Part shown: positions 18,549 through 27,437 of the stretch, in pieces
How positions within the stretch are numbered: position 1 is the stretch's first letter
How the letters are laid out: every line of letters starts with the position of its first letter
From: VXNE01 sp965208745
Lineage (GTDB): Bacteria > Pseudomonadota > Gammaproteobacteria > Pseudomonadales > Azotimanducaceae
NCBI GenBank assembly: GCA_965208745.1
Contig: CBDBPN010000004.1
Location: forward strand, 124,001 to 188,000
Direction: 5' to 3'
Length of the DNA: 64,000 nucleotides
The notes under the pieces: generated by a model
Told to the model about the DNA's origin: nothing
Databases searched by the model: none
What the model saw: the letters and a program-made list of their open reading frames with translations, nothing else
Translations under genes and position numbers: made by a program

Positions 18549-19850
18549 ATGGACGAGCGCGGTACCCCGTCATTGTTCGATCCCGCGACGCTGGTGGATC
18601 CGTATCCCGCGTACAAGACCCTGCGCGACACGGCGCCCGTGTACTTCGAGCCGAGCTTCGGGGCGTGGATCGTCACCCGCTACGACCTGGTGCGCGAGGC
18701 GCTACGGGATACCGCAACCTACTCGAGCGAGTTCGGCGACTTCCTGAGCGAGGCGCAGAAGATCGCCTTCCGGAGCGCCCCACCCGAGGTCCAGCAGAAG
18801 CTGATCGCGCTGAACAAGCGCATGATCCCGCTGCCCCCGACCATGCTCACCCTGGACGAGCCCGGCCACACGAAATACCGCTCGCTGGTTTCGCAACTCT
18901 TCACCGGCTCGCAGGTGAAGCGGGGCGAGCCCACCGTCCGACGGGTGATCGAGGCCGGCATCGAGCGCCTCGCCGCTGCGCCGACCGCCCACGGCGAGGT
19001 CCAGGCCGACTTCGTGGCGAAGTTCGCGCTTCCGGTGCCGCTGCGGATCATCGCCGACCGGCTGGGCATCCCGGAGCGGGAGCGCGCGTTCTTCAACGAG
19101 GCGGCGGCGTCAGCCGCGGACGCCCTGCGGCTGACGCCCTTGCCGCCGGAGGAAATGGTCGTCCGGGCCCGACTCGCCGTCGACCTGCAGCACCTCCTGG
19201 TGTCCCTGGTCGACGCGCGCCGCGAGACGCCGGCCGAGGACATGATCGGCATCCTCGCCCACGCTGTGCTGGAAGAGGAGCGGCGCGCGCTCACCCACGG
19301 CGAGATCCTGAGCATCCTCAACCAGTTCCTGGTCGCCGGTCACGAAACCACCGCCAGCGCCTTCGCCTGGGGCATGCTGATCCTGTGCAGGAACGCGGAC
19401 CTCCAGGCGGAGATACGCGGCGACACCGCGCGCATCCGCACGTTCGTCGAGGAGACGCTGCGCCTCGAGGCGCCGGTGCAGGGCCTGCCGCGCCTGGTGA
19501 CCCGCCAGACGGAACTCGGCGGCACGCCCCTCGAACCCGGCAGTCTGGTCATGCTTCGTTTCGGTTCGGCCAACCGCGACGAGCGCGAGTTCGAGGACCC
19601 GGACGCCGTGAAGGTCCACCGGGAGAAGGCCGGGCGACAGCTTGCCTTCGGGTCCGGCATACACCACTGCATCGGCGCGCCCCTCGCGCGGCAAGAGCTG
19701 AACCTGGGCTTTGCCGCCTTGCTCGAAGCGTTCGAGGGCTTCCGTTTCGTGGACAACGTCGAACCCGGGGCGGAGCCAAGCTTCATCCTGCGCAATCTGC
19801 CACGGCTGGCGGTGCGCTATCGGCCCAGGTCGAGTCCCCCACCGGCCTGA
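18549..19850 (+). CDS. Cytochrome P450
   Basis: A 433-residue bacterial class I P450. The I-helix oxygen-binding motif is AGHETTAS, ExxR is EETLR, the PERF-like region is FGSANRDEREFEDPD, and the haem loop is FGSGIHHCIGAPLAR with Cys at about residue 374. The ATG at 18549 is preferred; a GTG at 18540 overlapping the Rieske stop (GTGA) would add three residues. No ferredoxin or reductase gene follows. It is probably a monooxygenase acting in the same pathway as the Rieske enzyme. Confidence 0.93.
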   Translation: MDERGTPSLFDPATLVDPYPAYKTLRDTAPVYFEPSFGAWIVTRYDLVREALRDTATYSSEFGDFLSEAQKIAFRSAPPEVQQKLIALNKRMIPLPPTMLTLDEPGHTKYRSLVSQLFTGSQVKRGEPTVRRVIEAGIERLAAAPTAHGEVQADFVAKFALPVPLRIIADRLGIPERERAFFNEAAASAADALRLTPLPPEEMVVRARLAVDLQHLLVSLVDARRETPAEDMIGILAHAVLEEERRALTHGEILSILNQFLVAGHETTASAFAWGMLILCRNADLQAEIRGDTARIRTFVEETLRLEAPVQGLPRLVTRQTELGGTPLEPGSLVMLRFGSANRDEREFEDPDAVKVHREKAGRQLAFGSGIHHCIGAPLARQELNLGFAALLEAFEGFRFVDNVEPGAEPSFILRNLPRLAVRYRPRSSPPPA

Positions 19851-20029
19851 CCCCAGGGTCACGCGCCCTTGACCCGTTCACCTTGGAGGGTTGCAGGGCG
19901 CAAGCGTGAAGGTCGCCGGCAAACTGGCCCCGAACCGTAGAGCGATACCCCTGGCGCCACGGTCTACGGCCTCGTCCACGCAGCCGCAAGGGGGCCTCGA
20001 CGACGTTGCACGGACGAGCGCCAGCCGCT
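19851..20029. other. Spacer without a gene
   Basis: About 180 bp after the P450 with no recognised gene. It leads into the vapBC operator. Confidence 0.4.
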
Positions 20030-20059
20030 AGGGTAGATAGACTAGAGTCTTTCTACCCT
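20030..20059. promoter_or_regulatory. vapBC operator palindrome
   Basis: Arms 20030-20043 (AGGGTAGATAGACT) and 20046-20059 are reverse complements at 13 of 14 positions around AG. It lies five bases before the antitoxin ATG, as expected for VapBC autoregulation. Confidence 0.7.
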
Positions 20060-20064
20060 GCGCG

Positions 20065-20322
20065 ATGAGCCTCAACATCAAGAACGTCGAAACCTGCAGG
20101 CTGGCTGCCGAACTGGCGCGGTTAACCGGTGACACGAAGACCGGAGCCATAACGGTGGCCCTGCGCGAGTGCCTGGAGAGGGAGAGGCGGCAGCGTGGTG
20201 CCGAGGCCCTGGTTCGTGATCTGCACGCGATCAGCCAGCGTTGCGCCAGCCTGATCGGTCCCGGGCCCTCCGCAGTCGAGCATGGCGATCTTCCGTACGA
20301 CGAGCGCGGCCTGCCGCGGTGA
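20065..20322 (+). CDS. vapB: VapB-family antitoxin (Rv0623 type)
   Basis: 85 residues. MSLNIKNVETCRLAAELAR and TGAITVALRECLERER are the family signature of the PSK/Rv0623 transcription-factor antitoxins (ribbon-helix-helix N-terminus). It should bind the palindrome just upstream and neutralise a PIN toxin. Its TGA overlaps the GTG start of the following vapC, which is frameshifted, so the antitoxin may now be an orphan. Confidence 0.85.
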   Translation: MSLNIKNVETCRLAAELARLTGDTKTGAITVALRECLERERRQRGAEALVRDLHAISQRCASLIGPGPSAVEHGDLPYDERGLPR

Positions 20323-20706
20323 TCGTCGGACACCTCTGCCGTCCTCGCCATATTGCTCGCGGAACCGGACGCGAGTCGCTACGAAGAGGCGATCGCCCGA
20401 GCGTGGCCACGCCGGATGTCGACCGCCGCTCTCCTCGAAGCGGCAATCGTCATCGAGGGCCGCGGCGGCGCAGAGGCCGGCCGGGAACTCGATACGTTGC
20501 TCGAGCGAGCCGAGATCGAACTCGTACCCGTGACGGCCGAACACGCCGCTGCCGCCCACCAAGCCTGGCGCCGGTTCGGCAAGGGCAACCATCCCGCGCG
20601 ACTCAACTTCGGCGACTGCCTGGTCTATGCGCTGGCCGCCACCCTGGACGAGCCACTACTCTTCAAGGGTAACGACTTCGCGCGCACGGACATCGAGGCA
20701 GCATGA
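20319..20706 (+). pseudogene. vapC: VapC-like PIN toxin with an early frameshift
   Basis: The GTG at 20319 overlaps the antitoxin stop (GTGA). It begins M-I-V, then an extra G near 20327-20329 changes GTC-GAC-ACC into GTC-GGA-CAC, so the expected VDTSAVLAIL is out of frame. The rest is intact from about 20353: LLEAAIVIEGRGG, LNFGDCLVYALA and PLLFKGNDFA carry the remaining PIN acidic residues. The first catalytic Asp is lost unless translation slips or the base is a sequencing error. Confidence 0.75.
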
Positions 20707-20770
20707 CGGGTACGCTGGGGTCGCCAACCTGTCTCCGGCTCGTTGAGCGGCAGGGGCAGGGGAGATAGAC

Positions 20771-21808
20771 ATGCGACTCGCCATCGAGACAGGCGCTCCG
20801 CGCCCCGACAACCTCCCCCTGCTTACGGCCTGGGTGCGTCACGCCGACCGCCTCGGCGTCTCGATGGCGTTCTCGGGGGAGGGCTGGGGCAGCGACGCTG
20901 CCACGCCGCTGGCATATCTCGCGGGCAGGACGGAGCGCATCCGCCTCGCGACCGGCATCATGCAGACCACGGCCCGTACCCCCTCGATGGCGGCGATGAC
21001 CGCTTTGACCCTGCACGACCTCACTGGCGGGCGGTTCGTGCTCGGACTCGGCGCGAGCGGACCCCAGGTCGTCGAAGGTCTGCACGGCGTTCCCTACCGC
21101 ACGCCGCTCGCCCGGCTGCGCGAGACCGTCGAGATCTGCCGGATGGTCTTCGCCGGCGAGAAGGTGCGATACGAGGGGAAGGTCTTTCGGCTGCCCCTGC
21201 CGGACGGCGAGGGCAAGTCGATCCGCATCGCCCACGACCCGGTGGACATCCCCGTCTATCTCGCCACGCTCGGGCCGAACGCGCTCCGCTACACGGGCGG
21301 CGCGGCCGACGGATGGCTCGGGACTTCGTTCTCGCCCGAGCACGCCGCGGCCCATCTCGACCACTTGAGCGCCGGCGCCGCTGCCGCCGGGCGCGACCTG
21401 GCGGACATAGACCTCTGCGTTTCCGTGCGCGTGGAGATCGGCGACGACGTCGAAGCGATGATCGAACGCCGCAAACGCGGGGTCGCCTTCACGCTTGGCG
21501 GAATGGGCTCCGCGACCGCCAACTTCTACAACGACGCGTTCCGGCGGGCCGGTTACGACGAGGACGCGCGGGCCGTGCAGTCCCTGTGGCTCGCCGGCCG
21601 GCGCGACGCGGCCGCGGAGCGGGTGCCCGACGCGATGGTGACGGAGTTCCAGGCGCTCGGGACACGTGACATGGTTGCCGGGCGGCTGCGCAGGTATCGG
21701 GCGGCGGGCGTGACGACCCTGAAGCTCGGCCTCGACAGCGCCCCGCTCGGCCAGGGCCGCTTCGAACTGCTGGAGAACATCGTCGACCTGATGGAGGGAC
21801 TCGCGTGA
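20771..21808 (+). CDS. LLM-class flavin/F420-dependent oxidoreductase
   Basis: 345-residue luciferase-like TIM barrel (LATGIMQTTARTPSMAA, GRFVLGLGASGPQVVEGLHG, VPVYLAT-like PVYLATLGPNAL). This fold uses reduced FMN or F420. A strong ribosome binding site (GGGGAGATAG) precedes the ATG. It overlaps the downstream GST by 4 bases, so both probably act in one detoxification or degradation step. The substrate is unknown. One of five family members in the window. Confidence 0.87.
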   Translation: MRLAIETGAPRPDNLPLLTAWVRHADRLGVSMAFSGEGWGSDAATPLAYLAGRTERIRLATGIMQTTARTPSMAAMTALTLHDLTGGRFVLGLGASGPQVVEGLHGVPYRTPLARLRETVEICRMVFAGEKVRYEGKVFRLPLPDGEGKSIRIAHDPVDIPVYLATLGPNALRYTGGAADGWLGTSFSPEHAAAHLDHLSAGAAAAGRDLADIDLCVSVRVEIGDDVEAMIERRKRGVAFTLGGMGSATANFYNDAFRRAGYDEDARAVQSLWLAGRRDAAAERVPDAMVTEFQALGTRDMVAGRLRRYRAAGVTTLKLGLDSAPLGQGRFELLENIVDLMEGLA

Positions 21809-22437
21809 AGCTCTACATGGTGCCGCTGGCGCCGAACCCGACGAAAGTGATGCTCTACATCGCCGAACGCGGCGAACTCGGCACCGAGATGGGCATCGAG
21901 CAGATCGTGGTGAACACGGTGAAGGGCCGCCACCGCGAGCCCGAGCACCTGGCGCGGAACCCGTTCGGGACGCTGCCCGTGCTCGAACTCGAAGACGGCA
22001 GCTGTTTCGTCGAGTCGCTGGCGATCATCGCGTACCTGGAGGACCGGTTCCCCGACGGCGCCCTGCTCGACGGCAGCCCCGAGGCGCGCGCCCGCGCGCG
22101 CGACGTCGAACGCATCGTGGACCTGCGCGTCGCCGGTCCCATGGGAGCGTACGGACACGCGAAGAACTCTCCGCTCGGCCGGCCACCGGACCCGGAGAAG
22201 GCCGCGCAGATGGAGGCCAGCGTCCAGGTTCCGCTCGACTACCTCGAAGGCATCCTCGGCGACGGACGCCCCCTCCTGCTCGGCGAGCGGATGTCCATCG
22301 CCGACTGCACGCTGGCGGCGTCGCTGCAATTCCTGCGTTTCGTGGAGGCGGATCTCTTCGGCGACCGTCCTCTCCTGCGCGCCTGGGACGAACGCTACCG
22401 GGCACGGCCGGCGGCTCTGAGCGTGCTGCGGTGGTAG
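21805..22437 (+). CDS. Glutathione S-transferase family protein
   Basis: 210 residues: thioredoxin-fold N-domain (MKLYMVPLAPNPTKVMLYI, NPFGTLPVLELEDGSCFVESLAI) with the conserved cis-Pro of TLPVLE and the ES dimer motif, and an all-helical C-domain (RMSIADCTLAASLQFL). The start codon GTG overlaps the LLM stop (GTGA). The likely activity is glutathione conjugation or thiol transfer. Confidence 0.88.
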   Translation: MKLYMVPLAPNPTKVMLYIAERGELGTEMGIEQIVVNTVKGRHREPEHLARNPFGTLPVLELEDGSCFVESLAIIAYLEDRFPDGALLDGSPEARARARDVERIVDLRVAGPMGAYGHAKNSPLGRPPDPEKAAQMEASVQVPLDYLEGILGDGRPLLLGERMSIADCTLAASLQFLRFVEADLFGDRPLLRAWDERYRARPAALSVLRW

Positions 22438-22453
22438 GGACCGGGCCGGTCCC
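22437..22453. terminator. Possible bidirectional hairpin between convergent genes
   Basis: GGGACCGG/CCGGTCCC around one G forms a strong stem right at the GST stop, between convergent genes. There is no U tract, so intrinsic termination is uncertain. Confidence 0.35.
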
Positions 22454-22530
22454 ATCCGGCGCGCCACCCCGACCAAGGGCCCCTCGATTGCGCCTTCGTG
22501 AGCGTCATGGGCTCCTGCTCCATGCGTCCA

Positions 22531-23523
22531 TCAGGATTGCATCCCGCGCAGCGCCGGCATCACCTCGTCGGCAAGCCCCGTCCGGGGGCCGACGAAGTAG
22601 AGGTGGCTGAGGCCGAGTTCGACCAGCGGCGCCAGCCGCCGGATCACCTTGGCCGTGCTTCCGACGGCCGCGAACCAGTCGATGAACTCCGCATCGAGCA
22701 GTTCGGTGTGCGGCGCGTCGGCTTGCGAGTGGTGGTTGGTGTCGTAGTCCCTCACCAGCTTCTCGGTGACGTTGCGCAGGATCTCCGGCTGGTTCTCGAA
22801 GTCCGCACCGAGCGACGCGCTGAAGTGCGCGAAGGTCGCCGTGAAGCCACGGGCGGTCCGCCGCGCGGCTTCCTCGTCGTCATCCACCGAGACGTTGACA
22901 TAGGCGCCCACGGGTATGGCGCCGGGATCACGCCCCGCCGCGCGCGCCGCCGCGCGTACCTGCTCGAGGCCCCATTCGATCCGGCCGGGATCGACGCCGA
23001 CGGCCATCGTCACCCGGTCGGCCAGCTCCGCCGCCAGCGCGAGCGACTTCGGTCCCGATCCCACCATGTCCACGGGGACCTTCTCGGCGTCGATGCGGTC
23101 CAGCCACCGCAGGCGGCTCGGGAACCCGTCCTGATCGACCGTCTCCCCGCGCAGGTAGGCCTGCAACCGTCGCACGTACTCGCCGTATTCACGCATGCGG
23201 GCCGGCGTCCTGCCGATGTGCAGGACCGCGCTGTCGCCACGGCCGATCCCGAGGATCGCCCGGTTGCCGCATTCGGCCTGGATGCTGACGATGCTCGCGG
23301 CGGTGACGGACGGATGGCGCGTGAGCGGGTTGGTGACGCCCGTGGCGAGCTTGATCCGGCTCGTGGCCTGCCCGCAGAGCATGAGTTGCGTGTAGACGTC
23401 GCCGCGCAGGCACTGGCTGTCGGTCACGTGCACGATGTCGAAGCCGGCGCGTTCGGCCGCGACGGCGGCGGGTACCGCCGTTCCCGGCGTGGCGAAGGCC
23501 ATGGTGGCGAACTCGATGGGCAT
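22531..23523 (-). CDS. LLM-class flavin/F420-dependent oxidoreductase
   Basis: 330 residues with a luciferase-like fold (MPIEFATMAFATPGTAV, LATGVTNPLTRHPSVTAASI, AILGIGRGDSAV, VDMVGSGPKSLALAAELAD). The closest style is the F420-dependent Mer/glucose-6-phosphate dehydrogenase-like branch. GAAGGAGG-type spacing lies upstream of the ATG. It is the last gene of a minus-strand group after two exported proteins. The substrate is unknown. Confidence 0.87.
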   Translation of the reverse strand: MPIEFATMAFATPGTAVPAAVAAERAGFDIVHVTDSQCLRGDVYTQLMLCGQATSRIKLATGVTNPLTRHPSVTAASIVSIQAECGNRAILGIGRGDSAVLHIGRTPARMREYGEYVRRLQAYLRGETVDQDGFPSRLRWLDRIDAEKVPVDMVGSGPKSLALAAELADRVTMAVGVDPGRIEWGLEQVRAAARAAGRDPGAIPVGAYVNVSVDDDEEAARRTARGFTATFAHFSASLGADFENQPEILRNVTEKLVRDYDTNHHSQADAPHTELLDAEFIDWFAAVGSTAKVIRRLAPLVELGLSHLYFVGPRTGLADEVMPALRGMQS

Positions 23524-23556
23524 CGGTGCTCGGCCTCCTTCTTTTCGGTCGGTCCT

Positions 23557-24525
23557 TCAGTCCCGCGTGGCCGCCAACCCGGCCTCGAGCCGGGCGCCGC
23601 GCAGGATGTTGGGCAGTGCGTAGTTGCCTTCGTGGCAAGCGAACTCGTAGAGGGGTCCCGCCGTCACGCCCCGGGAGGCCTGGTCCGTCGTCATGGGCGC
23701 CGATGCCGTCCACGACCGCGTGAACATCTCCGGGTCGTCGACCGTGAACTCGTAGTCGATCGTCCGCCCGTCCACGCGCCGCAACCGCTCCACCACGGTC
23801 AGCGACGGGCGCGCCGCGCGCCAGGGCCACGCCCAGTAGTAGTGCGACTTGTCCGCGAATCCCTTCGACACGATCACGAGCGTGTCCCCCTCCCAGTGGC
23901 CCCGCGCATCGCCCAGCCACTGGCCGATCTCCTCCGGAACGAAGGGCCGACCGTCGAGAGGCACGATGCGGTACTCGTGGTACATCTCGTGGACGATCGC
24001 CAGGTGGTCCTCGGTCTGGAAGATCTGGTAGTTCATGTTGTAGGGCTGCAGCGGCGCCATCGTGACGCCGTCGGACAGGCAGCGCTCCCCCGTATCGAGG
24101 TCCGCATAGGAGTGGTAGGGGCCGACCCCGTAACGCGCGCTCTCCGCCTCGGAAGCGGCCAGGGCCTCCGGACGCCAGGGGATGCGGCCGTCCGGCGGGT
24201 CGACGATGAGGGACGGACGACCGTCCGGCAGGGCCTTCATTCCGGGGTCGAGCCAGACGCGGTTGTAGCCCCCGACCTCGCCGGGCGGCGGGGGTTGCTC
24301 GAGCGCCTCCCAGAACCGCTCCGCCTCCGCTTCCATCTCGGCGCGCCGGGCCTCGGTGAGCCGCGTGTCCACAACGGTCTCCGGGCGTTCCAGCGGGGTC
24401 AGCGTGGCCGTCGTCCACACGCCTTCGAGGCTGGGCTTGCCCCAGGCCGTCATGGGCACTTCGCCGGCGGCGGCCGACGTCAGCCACCCCGCGCAGACGG
24501 TCAGGACCAGCGCCCGCTCAAGCAT
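23557..24525 (-). CDS. Exported protein of unknown function, paralogue A
   Basis: An N-terminal signal peptide (MLERALVLTVCAGWLTSAAAG) is followed by GKPSLEGVWTT, WLDPGMKALPDGRPSLIVDP, LAIVHEMYHEYRIVPLDGR, GDARGHWEGDTLVIVSKGF and YEFTVDDPEMFTRSW. The ATG at 24525 is chosen because the frame extension to 24552 lies in the upstream gene; the two genes overlap by 8 bases (ATGCTTGA). The same module (GxWEGxTLVV, YExTxxDPExxxRxW) occurs in the next gene. This is a beta-rich periplasmic family common in environmental genomes, function unassigned. Confidence 0.75.
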   Translation of the reverse strand: MLERALVLTVCAGWLTSAAAGEVPMTAWGKPSLEGVWTTATLTPLERPETVVDTRLTEARRAEMEAEAERFWEALEQPPPPGEVGGYNRVWLDPGMKALPDGRPSLIVDPPDGRIPWRPEALAASEAESARYGVGPYHSYADLDTGERCLSDGVTMAPLQPYNMNYQIFQTEDHLAIVHEMYHEYRIVPLDGRPFVPEEIGQWLGDARGHWEGDTLVIVSKGFADKSHYYWAWPWRAARPSLTVVERLRRVDGRTIDYEFTVDDPEMFTRSWTASAPMTTDQASRGVTAGPLYEFACHEGNYALPNILRGARLEAGLAATRD

Positions 24526-25300
24526 CGGGTTTCTCCCGCGTGAGTTCTCCATACATCCGTTCCTCCACGAACTCGACGCACTTGAAGTCGAGAAGTTGCG
24601 CCCGGGGGTCCATCTGCCGGTAGAGCAGCACGCCGAGCGTCCACGGCCGTTCGTAGACCTCGGGGTCCGTCAGCGTCGCTTCGTAGCGCAGGTGGTTCGG
24701 ACCCTGCGGCGCGTAGCGCTCCTCGACGTGCAACGCCGCGCCGTGGAAGTTGCCCGCCTGGTCGAGCCACGTGTCGGCGCGCTGCGCCGTGACGTCCACG
24801 ACCAGGGTCTCTCCCTCCCAGCGCCCGCGGGAGTGACCCATCCAGGAGTCGACCGGCGCCTCGAAGCCGGGCCGGTCCAGGTACACCGTGCGGCTCGCCT
24901 GGGCGAATTCGTAGGCGAGGAGGACGTGCGTGGGCGTCTGCACGATCTGCAGCGGATAGGGCACGTAGTTGGCGCGCGGGACGCCCGGCAGGAAGCAGTT
25001 GCGCAACGGATCGCGTTCGCCGCGGTGCCGGAAGTTCTCCTGTTGCCTGAGCCGCGCCCAAGGGCGATACGGAATGCGTCCGCCCTCGACGACGCCGAGC
25101 CCGCCACGTGCCGCCGAGAGCGCATCCGGCGCGGGGCCCGGACCTGCGTGGGCGGCGTGCGGTTCGACATTCCAGTGCGCACTGCCGAGTGCCTGCCAGA
25201 TGCCGTTGAGATCCGGCACGTCGCCCTCGGCGTGGGCCGCGGCGCCGACCCACAACACGGACACCCACACGCATCCGACCCCGACGTATTGACGCTTCAC
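24518..25300 (-). CDS. Exported protein of unknown function, paralogue B
   Basis: About 260 residues from a GTG at 25300, giving the signal peptide VKRQYVGVGCVWVSVLWVG with cleavage after HAEG. The mature part has PDLNGIWQALG, NYVPYPLQIVQTPTHVLLAYE, SRGRWEGETLVVDVTAQ, LRYEATLTDPEVYERPWTL and CVEFVEERM. Homologous in layout to the downstream paralogue, it is translationally coupled to it. The frame is open up to 25384, but a start there would give no sensible leader. Confidence 0.72.
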   Translation of the reverse strand: MKRQYVGVGCVWVSVLWVGAAAHAEGDVPDLNGIWQALGSAHWNVEPHAAHAGPGPAPDALSAARGGLGVVEGGRIPYRPWARLRQQENFRHRGERDPLRNCFLPGVPRANYVPYPLQIVQTPTHVLLAYEFAQASRTVYLDRPGFEAPVDSWMGHSRGRWEGETLVVDVTAQRADTWLDQAGNFHGAALHVEERYAPQGPNHLRYEATLTDPEVYERPWTLGVLLYRQMDPRAQLLDFKCVEFVEERMYGELTREKPDA

Positions 25301-25313
25301 GAAGATGCTGCGA

Positions 25314-26603
25314 TCAGGAGCCGCTCGACCGGGCCACGGACTCCGGTACCTCGTTCGCGGCGATCGCGTCGGCCATCCGCGCATAGCGGCGCTTGGTGTG
25401 CTGCTGGTTGGCGAACCGCTCGGCGCGGACGAGGCTCTCCCGCGCCTCCATCCGGTCGCCGAGCTGCCACTGGGCCAGGCTCTTCAGGTAATGAAACCGG
25501 TGATCGTCCCGCTTGAGCCGCAGTGCCAGGTCGAGGGACGCGAGGGTGCCGATGTAGTCGTCGTCCTGGTACGCGACCTGGGCGAGCGCATAGTGATAGT
25601 ACGGGTTGCGCCGGCGGTAGTGCTCGACGCGGCGGGTGAACGCATCGGAGAGTTCCATGTCGCCGAGGCCCGCGTACGCGGCGGCCAGGCCCGCCATGGC
25701 CGGACGGCTGCGCCCGTCGATCCGGAGCGCTCGGTAGTGCGCCGCAAGCGCGTGTTCGTAGGCGCCGTGCTTCGAGTAGAAGGCGCCCAGATTGACCCAC
25801 AGGTCCGGATTGCCGGAGTAGATCTCCAGCGCCTTGGCGAGGTACGCGAACGCCTTGCGGTTGTCTCCTCCCCGCCAATGGTTGACGGAAAGGTTGTTGT
25901 AGAAGAGCCCCGCGGCGTACCGGTCGCTGACCAGCTGGCGCCGATAGTCCTCGGTATCGACGCGGTTGAAGTCCACGGTCAGGTCACCGCGTCCGGCCCC
26001 GCGGATGTCGGCGTTGGGCACGAGCACGTTGATGTGCGTATTGCGAAACAGCAGGCCGAGGTCCGAATCGAAGCTCGGCGGCACGTCCACGACCTGGTAA
26101 CGGGCCTCGAGACGGGCCATGCGCGCGAGGGCGACGAAGAGATTGGTGAAGGACAGGCAGTTGCCGGCCTTGGTCGCGAACGTGTCCGCCGCGGTCTGGG
26201 TCAGATGCCGCTCGTAGCCGCGCTCGAAGTAGCCGTTCTCGACGAGCTTGCGCAGTAGCCGGGCGGCCCGGGTCACCGACGTGCCCCCGGTCCGGATGCG
26301 CGGATCCACGAAGGCGCGCATGGCTTCCGTGGACTCGAGAATCGCGACTTCCGGAACCTCGGCGCTCGACACGGTTTCGCCGAACACCGCGAAGCCCGAG
26401 AGCAGGCGTTCCTCGCTGATCTCCGCGCGGCCCGGGTCGTCCGGGAGCGTCTGGCAGGCGCCGATCGCCAGGACGGCGAGCAGACCGGCCAGGCATCGAA
26501 GCGAAGGGCCGAGCGCCGGGCCGCGACGCCGGCGGTGCCCCGCCGCGACGACCGCGGCGGGTAGCTGTTTTACAATGATGCGCCGCGCGATCCACATGGC
26601 CAT
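25314..26603 (-). CDS. Lipoprotein with transglutaminase-like and TPR domains
   Basis: 429 residues. The lipobox LAIGACQ predicts a lipidated Cys after an extended basic leader. The transglutaminase-like core has a Cys in KAGNCLSFTNL, His in NTHINVLV and an acidic partner in TVDFNRVD. The C-terminal half is TPR-like (AFAYLAKALEIYSGNPDLWVN repeat style). The family is annotated as transglutaminase/TPR lipoprotein of uncertain role. Its start codon lies 3 bases from that of the divergent LapG-like protease gene, hinting at a common periplasmic function. Confidence 0.82.
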   Translation of the reverse strand: MAMWIARRIIVKQLPAAVVAAGHRRRRGPALGPSLRCLAGLLAVLAIGACQTLPDDPGRAEISEERLLSGFAVFGETVSSAEVPEVAILESTEAMRAFVDPRIRTGGTSVTRAARLLRKLVENGYFERGYERHLTQTAADTFATKAGNCLSFTNLFVALARMARLEARYQVVDVPPSFDSDLGLLFRNTHINVLVPNADIRGAGRGDLTVDFNRVDTEDYRRQLVSDRYAAGLFYNNLSVNHWRGGDNRKAFAYLAKALEIYSGNPDLWVNLGAFYSKHGAYEHALAAHYRALRIDGRSRPAMAGLAAAYAGLGDMELSDAFTRRVEHYRRRNPYYHYALAQVAYQDDDYIGTLASLDLALRLKRDDHRFHYLKSLAQWQLGDRMEARESLVRAERFANQQHTKRRYARMADAIAANEVPESVARSSGS

Positions 26604-26606
26604 GCC

Positions 26607-27326
26607 ATGCTAAACCCGCCGCCCCGCACAGACAACGAACCGCCCGCCAGGACGGTCCGCCGGGCCGGGCCCTGGATTCCCGCGCTCGCGGCGTGGCTCA
26701 TCTGTGCGGCGCACCAGGCGTCGGCGACCTATCCCTTCGACGCCGGAGAAATGCTTGGCCCTCCGGGCGCCTTGCCCCCGTGGTCCGAGATGCTCGAGCG
26801 GCACCAGGCGCAGATCGCCAACGTCGAGGCCTGCATCGACGATCGGGACGCCTGCCCCAGGCGGGCCCGGGCGCTCCACGTCATCGTCGAGAAGGGCGTC
26901 GATCTGCCCCGCGACAAGCAGATCCAGCTCGTCAACCGATACGTCAACCGCAAGACCCACCGCTACGACCGCCGCAAGACCACGCACACCGACGCCGGCA
27001 AGGTCGTGCGGATCTCGCACTGGAAGACGCTCTGGGAGTTCATGGAGCGCGGCGGCGACTGCGAGGACTACGCCACCACCAAGTACTTCCTCCTGCGGCG
27101 TCTCGGTTTCGCACCGGAAGATCTGCGCGTCGTCGTCGTGTACGACCGCCGGTACCGCGAGCACCACGGGGTCGTGGCGGTGCGCTACGACGCGGAGAAC
27201 ACCTGGCTGCTCGACACCGACAACCATATCTACCGGCGCAACAAGCCGGTGGAGTACCGCTACGTCTACGCGGTCAACGAACTCGGCATCTGGGACCACG
27301 ACGTGCGGGTGCCGAAACGGCGGTAG
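26607..27326 (+). CDS. LapG-type periplasmic transglutaminase-like cysteine protease
   Basis: 239 residues of the BTLCP family (LapG). An N-terminal hydrophobic segment (PWIPALAAWLICAAHQASA) targets it to the periplasm. The catalytic triad is visible: C152 in GGDCEDYAT, His186/187 in REHHGVVAVR, Asp203 in WLLDTDN. LapG cleaves large biofilm adhesins under c-di-GMP control through LapD; neither LapA nor LapD is in this window. A TACAAT at 26571-26576 could be its -10 box, which would put the promoter within the divergent lipoprotein gene. Confidence 0.88.
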   Translation: MLNPPPRTDNEPPARTVRRAGPWIPALAAWLICAAHQASATYPFDAGEMLGPPGALPPWSEMLERHQAQIANVEACIDDRDACPRRARALHVIVEKGVDLPRDKQIQLVNRYVNRKTHRYDRRKTTHTDAGKVVRISHWKTLWEFMERGGDCEDYATTKYFLLRRLGFAPEDLRVVVVYDRRYREHHGVVAVRYDAENTWLLDTDNHIYRRNKPVEYRYVYAVNELGIWDHDVRVPKRR

Positions 27327-27437
27327 CGGGCCGCGCTACGTCCGCGGGAACCGCGCCTGCACTGCAACGCGCCTCTACCCATGTCTTACCGCCATCCCCA
27401 ATGGTATGCTGCGGGTACATTGTAAACGGCGACGTCC

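Noticed and set aside
22498..24543. 681-codon plus-strand frame
   Set aside because: Antisense to an LLM gene and an exported protein with a signal peptide; no independent support.
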